DNA of 64,000 bases from GCA-2733415 sp965178635 (GCA_965178635.1 CBCXVT010000010.1:1-64000), one strand, 5' to 3'; positions 51,373 through 61,210 are shown, counted from the stretch's first letter. Notes: generated by a model not told the origin, from the letters alone. Made by a program: numbers and translations.

Positions 51373-51559
51373 AGAAAATTATTTGTGTCAATTAAAAAAG
51401 TACTACTTTAGCTAACGAAAAGTAGCGTAAATTAAATTGTATTTTTAAGACAATAAAAATTGTCAAAATCAACGCAAATATAATGATTTTTGCGTCATAA
51501 AATTTAATATATATCAATGTTCTTAAATCCTAGTAGTATTTAAGGTAATTTTATTTTTA

Positions 51560-52501
51560 GTGAAAGTATTAGTAACAGGTGCAGCAGGTTTTATTGGTTC
51601 TCATTTAGCTGAGAGATTAGCAAAAGAAAATTATGAAGTTTTCGGAATCGACAATTTTAATGATTATTATGATGCCAATTTAAAACGCTTAAACGCTAAA
51701 CATGTTTCAGCTCATGGAGTTAAAATTATAGAAGCTGACTTGCGTGATGATCTAAACACTATTTTGCCACATGATTTAGATTATGTATTTCATTTTGCGG
51801 GGCAGCCAGGTATTTCTAATTCTACTACATTAAAGGAATATGTTGATAATAATATTTATGCTACAGAAAACCTTTTGCAGTTTGTTAAAACTAGCAATAA
51901 AAACTTGAAACTTTTTGTAAATATCGCAACTTCATCAGTATATGGAAGTGTTGCAAATTTGCCTGAAACTTCAGTTGTAAAACCAATTTCATATTATGGT
52001 ATTACAAAATTTTCTGCGGAACAACTGGTTTTAAAATCTCAACGTATGAACGAAATTCCTGCGTGCTCATTTCGGTTATATTCTGTTTATGGTCCGAGAG
52101 AACGTCCAGAGAAATTATACACGAAACTTATTAAGTCGATAGTAGAAAACACAAGTTTTCCTTTGTTTAAAGGTAGTTTAGAGCATTCCAGAAGTTTTAC
52201 ATATGTGGGCGATATTGTTGATGGTTTAATGAAAAGTATAGGGAGTGTAGCTGCTTGTAATGGAGAGGTAATTAATTTAGGTTCAGATAAAGAATATACT
52301 ACTGCTGATGGAATAGCATTAGTTGAAAAAATTATAGGCAAGTCAGCACAATTAGAAATTACTGCACCAAGAGATGGTGATCAGTTAAAAACAACAGCTG
52401 TGATCGATAAAGCTAGTAAATTGTTGAAATATACACCTAACACTTCTTTTAAAGAAGGTTTAAGAAAGCAAGTAGAGTGGTATATGACACATTTTAGTTA
52501 A
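51560..52501 (+). CDS. NAD-dependent nucleotide-sugar epimerase/dehydratase
   Basis: A 313-residue short-chain extended enzyme. Rossmann motif VTGAAGFIGSHLAERLA near residue 4, and catalytic YxxxK in SYYGITKFSAEQL near 143 with the upstream serine in ATSSVYGS. SFRLYSVYGPRERPEKLYTKLIK matches UDP-glucuronate/UDP-glucose 4-epimerase-like enzymes. It starts at GTG (51560), consistent with the family N-terminus. It supplies a sugar nucleotide for the neighbouring transferases; the exact sugar is not determined. Confidence 0.93.
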   Translation: MKVLVTGAAGFIGSHLAERLAKENYEVFGIDNFNDYYDANLKRLNAKHVSAHGVKIIEADLRDDLNTILPHDLDYVFHFAGQPGISNSTTLKEYVDNNIYATENLLQFVKTSNKNLKLFVNIATSSVYGSVANLPETSVVKPISYYGITKFSAEQLVLKSQRMNEIPACSFRLYSVYGPRERPEKLYTKLIKSIVENTSFPLFKGSLEHSRSFTYVGDIVDGLMKSIGSVAACNGEVINLGSDKEYTTADGIALVEKIIGKSAQLEITAPRDGDQLKTTAVIDKASKLLKYTPNTSFKEGLRKQVEWYMTHFS

Positions 52502-52554
52502 TAAAAAAAATCGTTTGAAAAACATCTTAAAACCGTGTTTAAATTATACTATAA

Positions 52555-53316
52555 ATGAGAAAAATTGAACTAAGTAGTTTTTTTCCTGCAGTTAAAGAAT
52601 CTGATATTAATGCTATATTAAATGCTTTTAAAGTATCAAATGATTATATGGGGAATCCAAATAGGAATTTGATTAAAAAAGTTAATTATAAATCGATGAA
52701 TTTAAATGTTAAGGCGTTTAAATTACCACATTTATTAAATCAGTTTATATACGGTTATATTAGAAAATCTAAAGCTAGTCGCTCATTCCAATATGCAAAT
52801 AAGTTATTGGAGTATAATATTGGTACGCCAAAACCACTAGCTTATATTGAGTATAAAAACATCTTTGGTTTAAGAAAGAGTTTTTATATCAGTGAAAACA
52901 TCACTTACAATTTAACTTATAGAGAATTAGTAACTGATCCTAATTTACCTAATCACGAACTTATTTTAAGGGCTTTCACACAATTTACGTTTGATTTACA
53001 TGAGAATGGGGTTAACTTTTTAGACCATTCACCAGGAAATACACTAATAATAACTAGTAATAATGCATATGAATTTTTCTTAGTTGATTTAAATAGGATG
53101 AAATTCCAAAGTATGTCGTTCAATGATAGAATGCAAAATTTTTCAAGATTAAGCCCTAAAAAAGAAATGGTAAGGGTAATGAGTGATGAATATGCGCAAA
53201 TTAGCGGGCTAGATTTCGAAATGGTATTTTCTAAAATGTGGGAATTAACAGAAGAGTTTCAGAATAAAATAAGAAGAAAAAAGAAACTGAAAAAGAAATT
53301 ATTTTTAAAAAAATAA
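52555..53316 (+). CDS. Lipopolysaccharide-kinase-like protein (KdkA/InaA type)
   Basis: A 253-residue protein of the protein-kinase-like fold. The ATP-binding lysine is probably in LNVKAFKLP near residue 54; the catalytic loop is LHENGVNFLDHSPGNTLI near 152 (Asp...Asn spacing as in Kdo kinases), and the metal Asp is in FFLVDLNRMKF near 178. The C-terminus ends in a lysine-rich tail. It probably phosphorylates a core sugar such as Kdo. It is 53 bases after the epimerase gene on the same strand. Confidence 0.87.
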   Translation: MRKIELSSFFPAVKESDINAILNAFKVSNDYMGNPNRNLIKKVNYKSMNLNVKAFKLPHLLNQFIYGYIRKSKASRSFQYANKLLEYNIGTPKPLAYIEYKNIFGLRKSFYISENITYNLTYRELVTDPNLPNHELILRAFTQFTFDLHENGVNFLDHSPGNTLIITSNNAYEFFLVDLNRMKFQSMSFNDRMQNFSRLSPKKEMVRVMSDEYAQISGLDFEMVFSKMWELTEEFQNKIRRKKKLKKKLFLKK

Positions 53317-53321
53317 ATGAG

Positions 53322-54083
53322 TTATTGATATAATTTCTCTAATTCAACATAACGTTGTTTAACGCCATAGGCATTAAGTTTACAAATTGTATATCCTTTT
53401 TTTCCATCCAAAAAGCCCAACCTTATTATGTAATGGTTAATGAACCTGTATACAGGTTTAACATGAAAATGAAAGAAGTTAGGTTTCAATTTCTTTGCGT
53501 ATAATTCCTTTGCTCTTAAAGTAGCATAACGTTCCATTTTTCCTTTGTAATCACTATAGCTTTTGTAAGAAAAATGTATTAATTTATGTTTTAAGTTTTC
53601 AGTAGGACCACTTACATTTAGTGTTTCATGCACAAATTTTGTTGGTTCAAAACATACGTTTTTTCTATTGTAGAATCTATATACTTTATCAGTCTGCCAA
53701 CCACTATAGTTTAAGGGTTTGTCTTTAAAGTAAAACTGACGATAGGTTTTAAAAGCAACACACCCATTAGGGTTTTTAAGTTTATCTAGGATCTCTAATT
53801 TTAAGTTATCCGGAATAATTTCATCTGCATCAATAAATAATACCCAATCATGTTGTACCTGTTTAAGAGCAAAATTTCGCTGTTTAGAAAAATTTTCAAA
53901 AGGGTGCTGTATAAGTTTTACTTGCGGATGTTTTTTAATTAACGCAACAGTATTATCTGTACTAAAAGAATCAACAATAACAATCTCATCAGCAAAATCA
54001 AGGTTAGCTATAAGCTTTTCAATTCTGTCCTCCTCATTGAATGTGATTATTAAAGCAGAAAGTTGTTTGTTATTTCCTTTCAA
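53322..54083 (-). CDS. Family 2 glycosyltransferase (WaaE/KdtX-like)
   Basis: A 253-residue GT-A enzyme: SALIITFNEEDRIEKLIANL at the start, ADEIVIVDSFSTDNTVALI, and the DxD-bearing WVLFIDADEIIP near residue 83. The region VYRFYNRKNVCFEPTKFVHETL near 130 matches the beta-1,4-glucosyltransferase WaaE group that decorates LPS core. It is convergent with the kinase gene, 5 bases apart, and divergent from the next glycosyltransferase. Confidence 0.92.
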   Translation of the reverse strand: MKGNNKQLSALIITFNEEDRIEKLIANLDFADEIVIVDSFSTDNTVALIKKHPQVKLIQHPFENFSKQRNFALKQVQHDWVLFIDADEIIPDNLKLEILDKLKNPNGCVAFKTYRQFYFKDKPLNYSGWQTDKVYRFYNRKNVCFEPTKFVHETLNVSGPTENLKHKLIHFSYKSYSDYKGKMERYATLRAKELYAKKLKPNFFHFHVKPVYRFINHYIIRLGFLDGKKGYTICKLNAYGVKQRYVELEKLYQ

Positions 54084-54160
54084 AACAAAATATACAGTTG
54101 ATTAAGTAACAAAAATAGTTATATTTGGCTTATATCATAAAAAAGAGGTTATAAAATTAT

Positions 54161-54979
54161 ATGGTTCAAGTTTCTGTCATAATAAGTACGTATAATTCAG
54201 TTGATTGGCTGAGGAAAGTTTTATGGAGTTATGAAAATCAAACTTTTAAAAACTTTGAAGTTATAATTGCAGATGACGGATCTGGTGATGAAACTAAAGA
54301 GTTTATTGAGAATTATCAAAAATCTAGCTCTTATGTTTTGAAACATGTTTGGCATGAGGACAATGGTTTTCAGAAAACAGTGATATTAAATAAGGCTATT
54401 ACAGCATCAGAATCTGAATATCTACTGTTTACAGATGGTGATTGTGTAGTTAGAGAAGATTTTTTACAAGTTCATATTAATCATAGAGAAGAAGGGTACT
54501 TTTTATCAGGTGGGTATTTTAAATTACCAATGAATATATCTCAATTAATTTCTGAATCAGATATTAAACAGCAAAATTGTTTTGATATCAAGTGGTTAAA
54601 GGAAAATGGATTGCGCTATTCCATTAAAAATCTTAAAATTACTGCTAACTCATTATTAGCTTCAATATTAAACTTTGTAACTCCAACTGTCGCATCTTGG
54701 AATGGACATAATGCATCAGGCTGGAAATCTGACATCATAAAAGTAAATGGTTTTGATGAACGTATGCAATATGGTGGTGAAGATAGAGAGTTAGGTGAAC
54801 GTATGTTTAATTTAGGAATAAAATCTAAACAGTTACGTTATAGCGCTATTTGTGTGCATTTAGATCATGAGAGGGGATATGTTAAACCCGAAATGGTGTT
54901 AAAAAATAAAGCAATTAGAGCAACTACAAAATCTCAAAAACTAGTACAAACGTTATTTGGAATTGAAAATCCGAAATAA
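54161..54979 (+). CDS. Family 2 glycosyltransferase
   Basis: A 272-residue GT-A transferase. VSVIISTYNSVDWLRKVL opens the nucleotide-sugar fold, EVIIADDGSGDETKEF carries the first acids, YLLFTDGDCVVREDF near residue 87 is the DxD, and NGFDERMQYGGEDRELGERM near 195 is the acceptor-side ED motif of the galactosyltransferase-like C-terminal segment. It is single on its strand between two minus-strand genes. Confidence 0.93.
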   Translation: MVQVSVIISTYNSVDWLRKVLWSYENQTFKNFEVIIADDGSGDETKEFIENYQKSSSYVLKHVWHEDNGFQKTVILNKAITASESEYLLFTDGDCVVREDFLQVHINHREEGYFLSGGYFKLPMNISQLISESDIKQQNCFDIKWLKENGLRYSIKNLKITANSLLASILNFVTPTVASWNGHNASGWKSDIIKVNGFDERMQYGGEDRELGERMFNLGIKSKQLRYSAICVHLDHERGYVKPEMVLKNKAIRATTKSQKLVQTLFGIENPK

Positions 54980-54989
54980 AATTTAAAGC

Positions 54990-56055
54990 TTAGGAGTTAT
55001 ATTCTAAAAAAAACTTCAGTTTTTCATATACATATGTAGGCTTAAATAGTTCATATAAAGTATTCCACTTAGGTTTTAATTCTTTGAGAGATGTATTTTG
55101 ATAAATATCAGGTTTATAGTCATTTAAGTGTACTGAGATGTTTTGTTGACCATCTTCAAACATTGCCCAAGCTTCTTTTAAAATCCAAGGAGAATATATT
55201 GCAAATGTAGATATATTTAAAGCCTTAGCCATATTTATTGCGCCACCTTCATTACCAATAATAGAGTTACAGTGTTTGGTTATAGCTAAAAACTCTCTTA
55301 GACTTTTGCCAAACACATCAAAATGTATTTGTTTTTTAGATTGTTTACTGCACAACTTGTAAATATTTTCTGCTTCTTTTTTTTGATTTGGTATATAATT
55401 AAATAACAATTGAGATTTTGGGTTGTGAAGTGTTATTTGATTAATAATTTGTGACATATATATATTGGGGTAAGTTTTTTGTTTACTACTTCCAATAATA
55501 CTAATCATATAAATAGGTCTGTTGAGATCAATATGATTGCGTTGTAAATATTGTTTAGCGCGATCTAATTCAGTTTCAGTAAGATGTATTTTTGGAGTAT
55601 TAACATTGGTAGTATTATCAGTAATAGTTTCTAAAATTTTAAGTCTATTTTCTATTGCTAATCCAGCATTTGTTGTCGCAATTTTATTTTGAGTATATAC
55701 TTTAGTGTAGAGTAATTGTGTATACCATTTTTTATAACCAATTCGTATTTTTGCTTTCGTGAAATAACTTATAAAGGCACTTTCTATTTTTGAATATACA
55801 TCAATAACAATATCAAACTCTAGTTTTTTTAACGTTTTAATAAATTTTAAAAGCTCAATTTTATTATTTCGATATGTAGTTTTATATTCTATAATTTGAT
55901 CAATATATGGATTGTTTTCTGTAACAGGAATTGTATTAGAATTTACCAAAAAAAAGGTTGTGCAATTTGGGTATTGTCTTTTTTATTGATTCACAAATTA
56001 TTGTACTTGTTAGTACATCACCAATCATTTTTTGCTGTATAACTAAAACTTTCAT
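54990..56055 (-). pseudogene. Family 9 glycosyltransferase (heptosyltransferase-like), frame broken in an A8/T8 run
   Basis: The gene reads in one frame from the ATG at 56055 (MKVLVIQQKMIGDVLTSTII) to LHNLFF, then continues in another frame from LVNSNTIPVTENNPYID to the stop at 54990. Removing one base from the eight-A run at 55948-55955 (T8 on the coding strand) joins them into a 354-residue protein with normal family 9 features (IGDVLTS, SIIGSSKQKTYPN-like ISIIGSSKQKTYPN, IGNEGGAINMAKAL). The start overlaps the upstream stop as ATGA. Options: phase variation, decay, or an extra base in the assembly. Confidence 0.85.
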
Positions 56056-57945
56056 TTTGTGATTTTATCAATCATTGTATTATCAATGATATTCTGATTA
56101 AAAGATTGTAAGTATGCTTTTATTTTTAATTCTATTTCTTTTATGGTATTAACATTAATGGTTTTTAAGATATTGTTTTTAAGGCTTTTGTCAGAATTGT
56201 GTTTGTAGAATTCAATTATTTTTTTTCCATTGAAAACACAGTAATTAGAATCAATTATAACATGATAATTTCCATTTATTAAATTAATGATCATGTTGTT
56301 TTTAGATTGATATGAAAATCCATAGCTATTAAAACTTTCATTATAATTTAAATAGTTTAGAACACTTGGTAATATATCTATTTGTTGAATATTTTTATCT
56401 GAAGTACCTTTTAAAGAACTATTTAATGGGTCAAAGAATATTATTGGTATAGCATATTTATCTAAAATAGATTTGTGACTTGTTGGTTTAGAGCTAGAAG
56501 TATGATCAGCTGTTAGAATGAATATGGTGTTTTTGTACCAATTTTCTTTTTTTGCGTATTTAAAAAAGTTAGCTAAAGCATAATCGCTGTAGCCAATTGA
56601 TCTAAAAAAATTTGTTGTTCCCTTTTTAAACTTTCCCTTATATTTCTTGGGGATAATAAATGGGTTATGTGAAGATAATGTAAAGACAGTTGAGAAAAAT
56701 GGTTGCCGTTCTTTTGTTAATTGTTTCCCAAAATATTGGAGATACTCTTCGTCAAAAATCCCCCAACAACCATCATCATGTTCTGGCTCTGGGTATTCAT
56801 TTTTACCATAATATTTATCAATACCAGCAATTTTTGTATACTGATCAAAATTCTGACTACCATTAATTGCTCCATGAAAAAATGATGTGCTATATCCTTT
56901 ACGATTTAAAATTTTTGGTAATGTTTCTATATCGTTAAAAGCGTAAGAAGATTTTATATAAGGTTCCCCAATCAAGCTAGGAATACCAGAAATTACTGAG
57001 GGAAGTGCATCTATAGATACTCTTCCATTTGCAAACCCATTTTTAAAATATAAGGACTTGGAAATTAATGAATCTAAGAATGGTGTATTGCCTGTTTTTG
57101 GATTTAAATAACTTATGTTTTCATTTCCAAAACTTTCTAGAATTATGATGACAACATTCTTTTTTGAAAATTCTTTAGAGTTTTTGAATGACTTTATAGG
57201 GTTGTATATTGAGTCTAATTTATGTTTTGATAAAAAATTATGTTTCTTAATTCCTTGATTCTTCCCGATAGTTTTTAAAATACAAAAACGGGGTGTTTAA
57301 AACTAGAGAGGAATTTTTTGAGTTTGAATATTTTATTGCATCAACTCTTCTAAGCGGATATTTTTGTAAGCCACCTCTTCCAAAAATTATTGAACTTCCT
57401 GTGAAAAGAAAGAAAGGTAACATTTTTAAAGAAATTAAAGACTTGCTTAATTGCTTGTTACTATCAAATTTTCCTGTAGGTATACATTTCCAAAAAGTAA
57501 AAATAAAAATAAATGATAGCAGGAATATATACCAATAATCAATTGCAAAAGATGGGATGAGCTTAAGAATTTCATTATGCATACTATCTGCCGTTATTAG
57601 TTGTATTGTGCTTCTCTTTCCTGTGAAGCTAAAATATATGATATCTACAAAATTTGTAGCCATGCAGATACTATTTATAATAAAGAAAAGAACTTTTAAT
57701 GAGGCTTGATATGTCAAAGAATATTTAAAACTTCCGGGTATCGTATGTGCGGCAATAATTAATGCATTTGTGTAAAAAATTATAGATAAGTCAAATCTAA
57801 CACCTCCTAAAAAAGTTAAAAACGTGATATTGTCAAAGACATTCCATTGAAATACTAAAAATAATATTCTTAATAAAGTATATGAAATTATCAATAATGA
57901 TAATCTTTTTAAAAGTAAGTGAATACTTTTTCTATAGTTCTCCAT
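56052..57945 (-). pseudogene. LtaS-like sulfatase-family phosphotransferase, frame broken by one base
   Basis: The reading frame starts at ATG 57945 (MENYRKSIHLLLKRLSLL) with an N-terminal membrane region of about five helices, and hits a stop at 57247 just after NTPFLYFK. The frame beginning KTIGKNQGIKK continues the gene without any stop through NVVIIILESFGNENI, TPFLDSL, FTLSSHNPF and FILTADHTS (metal-site Asp-His) to the stop at 56052. Deleting one of five A at 57272-57276 (coding strand) yields 630 residues, the usual family length. Its stop overlaps the start of the family 9 gene (ATGA). Likely product: phosphoglycerol or phosphoethanolamine transferase on the envelope. Confidence 0.85.
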
Positions 57946-57950
57946 TATAG

Positions 57951-58766
57951 TTAAATAGCTACATTATACTCTCTAAGAGCATCATTTAAAGATGTCTTTT
58001 TGTTAGTACTTTCTTTACGTTTACCAATAATTAAAGCACAAGGCACTTGAAATTCACCAGCAGGGAATTTTTTAGTATAACTACCAGGAATTACTACAGA
58101 TCTTGCTGGTACAAGTCCTTTTGTTTCAACAGGTTTATCTCCAGTTACATCAATAATTTTTGTACTCATTGTTAGTACAACATTGGCTCCTAAAACGGCT
58201 TCCTTTTCTATCTTAACACCTTCCACAACAATACATCTTGAGCCAATAAATGCACCATCTTCAATAATAACTGGTGCGGCTTGTAATGGCTCTAAAACAC
58301 CGCCAATTCCAACACCACCAGATAAATGTACATTTTTTCCAATTTGAGCACAAGAACCAACAGTAGCCCAAGTGTCTACCATTGTACCTTCATCTACATA
58401 AGCACCAATATTTACATAACTTGGCATCATAATGACCCCTTTTGAAACATAAGCACCATGACGTGCAATTGCATTTGGTACAACACGAACACCTTTTTCA
58501 GCATAACCTCTTTTTAAAGGAATTTTATCATGATATTCAAAAATACCAGCTTCTAAAGTTTCCATTTTCTGAATAGGAAAATATAACACTACAGCTTTTT
58601 TAACCCATTCGTTTACTTGCCAGCCATTTGCAGTTGGTTCAGCAACACGTAGCTCTCCAATATCAAGTAAATCAATTACTTTTCTGATAGTATCTTGGGT
58701 TGCTTGTTCATTTAATAATTCTCGGTTTTCCCAAGCGTTTTCTATGGTTTGCTGTATGTTCGTCAT
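57951..58766 (-). CDS. dapD: Tetrahydrodipicolinate N-succinyltransferase
   Basis: Lysine and peptidoglycan (diaminopimelate) synthesis: succinylates tetrahydrodipicolinate. The 271-residue protein has the left-handed beta-helix with hexapeptide repeats from about residue 100 to 220 (SYVNIGAYVDEGTMVDTWATVG, NVHLSGGVGIGGVLEP, AFIGSRCIVVEGV). It starts with an helical domain ending in FPIQKMETLEAG. Five bases separate its end from the sulfatase gene, but the two are functionally unrelated. Confidence 0.97.
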   Translation of the reverse strand: MTNIQQTIENAWENRELLNEQATQDTIRKVIDLLDIGELRVAEPTANGWQVNEWVKKAVVLYFPIQKMETLEAGIFEYHDKIPLKRGYAEKGVRVVPNAIARHGAYVSKGVIMMPSYVNIGAYVDEGTMVDTWATVGSCAQIGKNVHLSGGVGIGGVLEPLQAAPVIIEDGAFIGSRCIVVEGVKIEKEAVLGANVVLTMSTKIIDVTGDKPVETKGLVPARSVVIPGSYTKKFPAGEFQVPCALIIGKRKESTNKKTSLNDALREYNVAI

Positions 58767-58849
58767 TGTTATATGTTTATTTTTTGGTAAATATAAGGTG
58801 TTTCAGCCTAAAAAAAAGAGCAATTATATAATAGTACCAATATTAATGG

Positions 58850-58857
58850 TATTTTTG
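58850..58857 (+). promoter_or_regulatory. Probable -7 box for the ruvX-def group
   Basis: TATTTTTG is an exact TANNTTTG match 36 bases before the chosen ruvX ATG. The expected -33 TTTG is not clear. Confidence 0.45.
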
Positions 58858-58892
58858 CCAAAATTGGTTGTTGTGATGTGCAACAATATTTT

Positions 58893-59306
58893 ATGGCGAA
58901 GGTTTTAGCATTAGATTACGGACAAAAACGAACAGGTATTGCAGTTACTGATGATATGCAGATTATTGCGTCTGGTTTAAAAACTGTTGAAACTAAAGTG
59001 TTGTTCAAGTTTTTAGATGAGTATTTTAAAAACGAAGATGTAGAAACAGTCGTTTTAGGAGAACCGAAACAGATGAATTTTGAAGCTTCTGAAAGTGAGG
59101 TATATATTCAAAAATTTATAAATGGTTTTGAAAATAAATATCCTAAAATGCCTTTAGTTAGAGTTGACGAACGTTTTACGTCAAAAATGGCTTTTCAGAC
59201 CATGATTGATAGTGGGCTGAATAAAAAACAACGCCAAAATAAAGCATTAGTTGATGAAATTAGTGCCACAATAATTTTACAATCATATTTATATAATAAA
59301 AAATAA
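58893..59306 (+). CDS. ruvX: Putative pre-16S rRNA nuclease / Holliday-junction resolvase RuvX
   Basis: A 137-residue YqgF-type RNase H-fold protein. The start is set at ATG 58893 (MAKVLALDYGQKRTGIAVTDD, the conserved N-terminus) rather than the GTG five codons upstream. Catalytic acids: Asp in LALDYG, Glu in VVLGEP, and Asp in LVDEISA near residue 125; VRVDERFTS is also typical. It acts on the 16S rRNA 5' end or on DNA junctions, as debated for the family. Its last base is the first base of def's ATG, a one-base overlap. Confidence 0.95.
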   Translation: MAKVLALDYGQKRTGIAVTDDMQIIASGLKTVETKVLFKFLDEYFKNEDVETVVLGEPKQMNFEASESEVYIQKFINGFENKYPKMPLVRVDERFTSKMAFQTMIDSGLNKKQRQNKALVDEISATIILQSYLYNKK

Positions 59307-59896
59307 TGATATTACCAGTAATAGCATATGGCGATCCGGTTTTAAGGAAAGTAGCCAAAGAAATAACAAAAGAGCATCCTAAATTAGATGAGATTATTGC
59401 AAACATGTGGGAAACACAGTACCATGCACATGGTGTAGGTATTGCAGCACCTCAGGTAGGATTGTCACTGCGATTATTTGTCATTGATGCAAGCCCGTTT
59501 GCAGATGATGATGACTTGTCTGAAGAGGAACAAAACGTGTTAAAGAATTTTAAAAAAGTATTTATCAACCCAACAATTGTAGAAGAGTCTGGTGAAGAAT
59601 GGGCATTTAATGAGGGCTGTTTAAGTATACCTGATGTTCGTGAAGATGTGTTCAGAAAAGAAACTATCGTAGTTGAGTATTTTGATGAAAACTGGGAAAA
59701 ACAAAAAGAAACGTTAAATGGTTTGGCTGCGAGAGTTGTTCAACACGAGTATGACCATATTGAAGGAATTTTGTTTACAGATAAATTATCACCTTTAAAA
59801 AAGAGGTTGATAAAAGGGAAATTGGCTAACATTTCAAAAGGAAAAGTTAATGCAGATTATCGTATGAAATTCCCGCAATTAAAAAAGAAAAGATAA
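59306..59896 (+). CDS. def: Peptide deformylase
   Basis: Removes the formyl group from nascent proteins. The 196-residue metalloenzyme has motif 1 GVGIAAPQVGLS near residue 48, motif 2 EGCLSIPD near 108 with the metal Cys, and motif 3 QHEYDHIEGILF near 149 with HExxH. It overlaps ruvX by one base (TAATG) and is followed by the DUF5606 gene after 48 bases. Confidence 0.97.
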   Translation: MILPVIAYGDPVLRKVAKEITKEHPKLDEIIANMWETQYHAHGVGIAAPQVGLSLRLFVIDASPFADDDDLSEEEQNVLKNFKKVFINPTIVEESGEEWAFNEGCLSIPDVREDVFRKETIVVEYFDENWEKQKETLNGLAARVVQHEYDHIEGILFTDKLSPLKKRLIKGKLANISKGKVNADYRMKFPQLKKKR

Positions 59897-59944
59897 AATA
59901 ATATTATAATGCGAAAGTGTATATTCGCGTACAAATTTTAAAAT

Positions 59945-60355
59945 ATGAGTTTAGAAAAGATTTTAGCAATTTCAGGAAAACCAGGTTTATATGAGTTAAA
60001 AGCACAGACACGTTCTGGGTTTTTAGCAGAATCATTAATTGATGGGAAGAAACTTTCAGTTGGTATGCGTCATAATGTAAGTGTGTTGAATGAAATAGCA
60101 ATTTACACCTATGCAGAAGAAGTGCCGTTAAGAGATATTTTTAATACGATTAAAGAGAAAGAAAACGGTGGTGAAGCTATCAGTCACAAAGTATCTAAAA
60201 ATGAATTAGAGAGCTATTTCTCTGAAGTGTTGCCAGAATATGATGAAGACCGTGTGTATGCAAGTGATATGAAAAAAGTAATACAATGGTATAATTTATT
60301 ACATAAAAGAGGAATGCTTAACTTTGATGCTGTTGCTGCATCAGAAGAAGAATAG
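59945..60355 (+). CDS. DUF5606 family protein
   Basis: A 136-residue cytosolic protein conserved in Bacteroidota beside def and mazG. The pattern is LEKILAISGKPGLYELKAQTRSGFLAES, LSVGMRHNVSVLNEIAIYT, and LPEYDEDRVYASDMKKVIQWYNLL. The N-terminal half looks like a small beta-barrel (SH3/KOW-like) and the rest is helical; that is inference. No biochemical role is known to me. It is followed by a good terminator at 60376. Confidence 0.9.
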   Translation: MSLEKILAISGKPGLYELKAQTRSGFLAESLIDGKKLSVGMRHNVSVLNEIAIYTYAEEVPLRDIFNTIKEKENGGEAISHKVSKNELESYFSEVLPEYDEDRVYASDMKKVIQWYNLLHKRGMLNFDAVAASEEE

Positions 60356-60375
60356 TAGTATTCAATAACAACATT

Positions 60376-60405
60376 AAAACCTACAATTATATTGTAGGTT
60401 TTTTT
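60376..60405 (+). terminator. Terminator after the DUF5606 gene
   Basis: The 12-bp stem AAAACCTACAAT (60376-60387) pairs with ATTGTAGGTTTT (60391-60402), with a TAT loop and T to 60405. Confidence 0.8.
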
Positions 60406-60433
60406 ATTTTTAACAAGATTTATAAAAGTTACC

Positions 60434-61207
60434 ATGAATTCAAGAGCACAACAATTACAAGCGTTTGATAGATTATTAACTATCATGGATGAGTTACGTG
60501 AACAATGTCCGTGGGATAAAAAGCAAACCTTACAATCATTACGTCATTTAACCATTGAAGAAACTTATGAGTTAGGTGATGCAATTTTGGATAATGACCT
60601 TCAGGAGGTTAAAAATGAATTGGGTGATTTATTACTTCATATTGTGTTTTATGCAAAAATTGGTAGTGAAACAAAGGACTTCGATATTGCAGATGTGTTG
60701 ACCTCTGTATGCGATAAATTAGTACATCGCCATCCGCATATATATGCAGATGTAAAAGTTGAAAATGAAGAAGATGTGAAACGTAACTGGGAAAAGTTAA
60801 AGCTAAAAGAAGGTAATAAAAGTGTTTTAGAAGGGGTGCCTAAAAGTTTGCCAGCATTAGTAAAAGCAAGTAGAATTCAGGAAAAAGTAGCTGGTGTCGG
60901 GTTTGATTGGGAAAAACCAGAACAAGTTTGGGAGAAAGTAGAAGAGGAGCTTGGAGAATTTAAAGATGAAGTTAAAAAGGGGAATACTGACGACATGGAA
61001 GCAGAGTTTGGAGATGTGTTATTTTCTCTGATTAATTATGCAAAGCATTTGAATATTAATGCAGAAAATGCCTTAGAACGTACTAATAAAAAATTCATTA
61101 AGAGGTTTCAATACTTAGAACAAAAGTCTATAGATTTAGGTAAGCAGTTAGAAGATATGACTTTAAAAGAAATGGATGTGTATTGGGAAGAAGCAAAGAA
61201 AATTTAA
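60434..61207 (+). CDS. mazG: Nucleoside triphosphate pyrophosphohydrolase
   Basis: Hydrolyses (d)NTPs to NMP and pyrophosphate, clearing damaged or excess nucleotides. The 257-residue two-domain MazG has LREQCPWDKKQTLQSLRHLTIEETYELGDAI near residue 20, the ExxED/D-type metal acids in EVKNELGDLLLHIVFYA, a repeat of the fold in EEELGEFKDEV and MEAEFGDVLFSLINYA near 180-200. It is full length for the E. coli-like form. It ends 3 bases before a 16-bp terminator stem. Confidence 0.95.
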   Translation: MNSRAQQLQAFDRLLTIMDELREQCPWDKKQTLQSLRHLTIEETYELGDAILDNDLQEVKNELGDLLLHIVFYAKIGSETKDFDIADVLTSVCDKLVHRHPHIYADVKVENEEDVKRNWEKLKLKEGNKSVLEGVPKSLPALVKASRIQEKVAGVGFDWEKPEQVWEKVEEELGEFKDEVKKGNTDDMEAEFGDVLFSLINYAKHLNINAENALERTNKKFIKRFQYLEQKSIDLGKQLEDMTLKEMDVYWEEAKKI

Positions 61208-61210
61208 TGC

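Noticed and set aside
57247..57290. Programmed ribosomal frameshift in the LtaS-like gene
   Set aside because: Joining the frames needs a +1 shift at TTT AAA A; no slippery heptamer for -1 shifting is in the correct phase and no special stop context is seen. A one-base indel is simpler.
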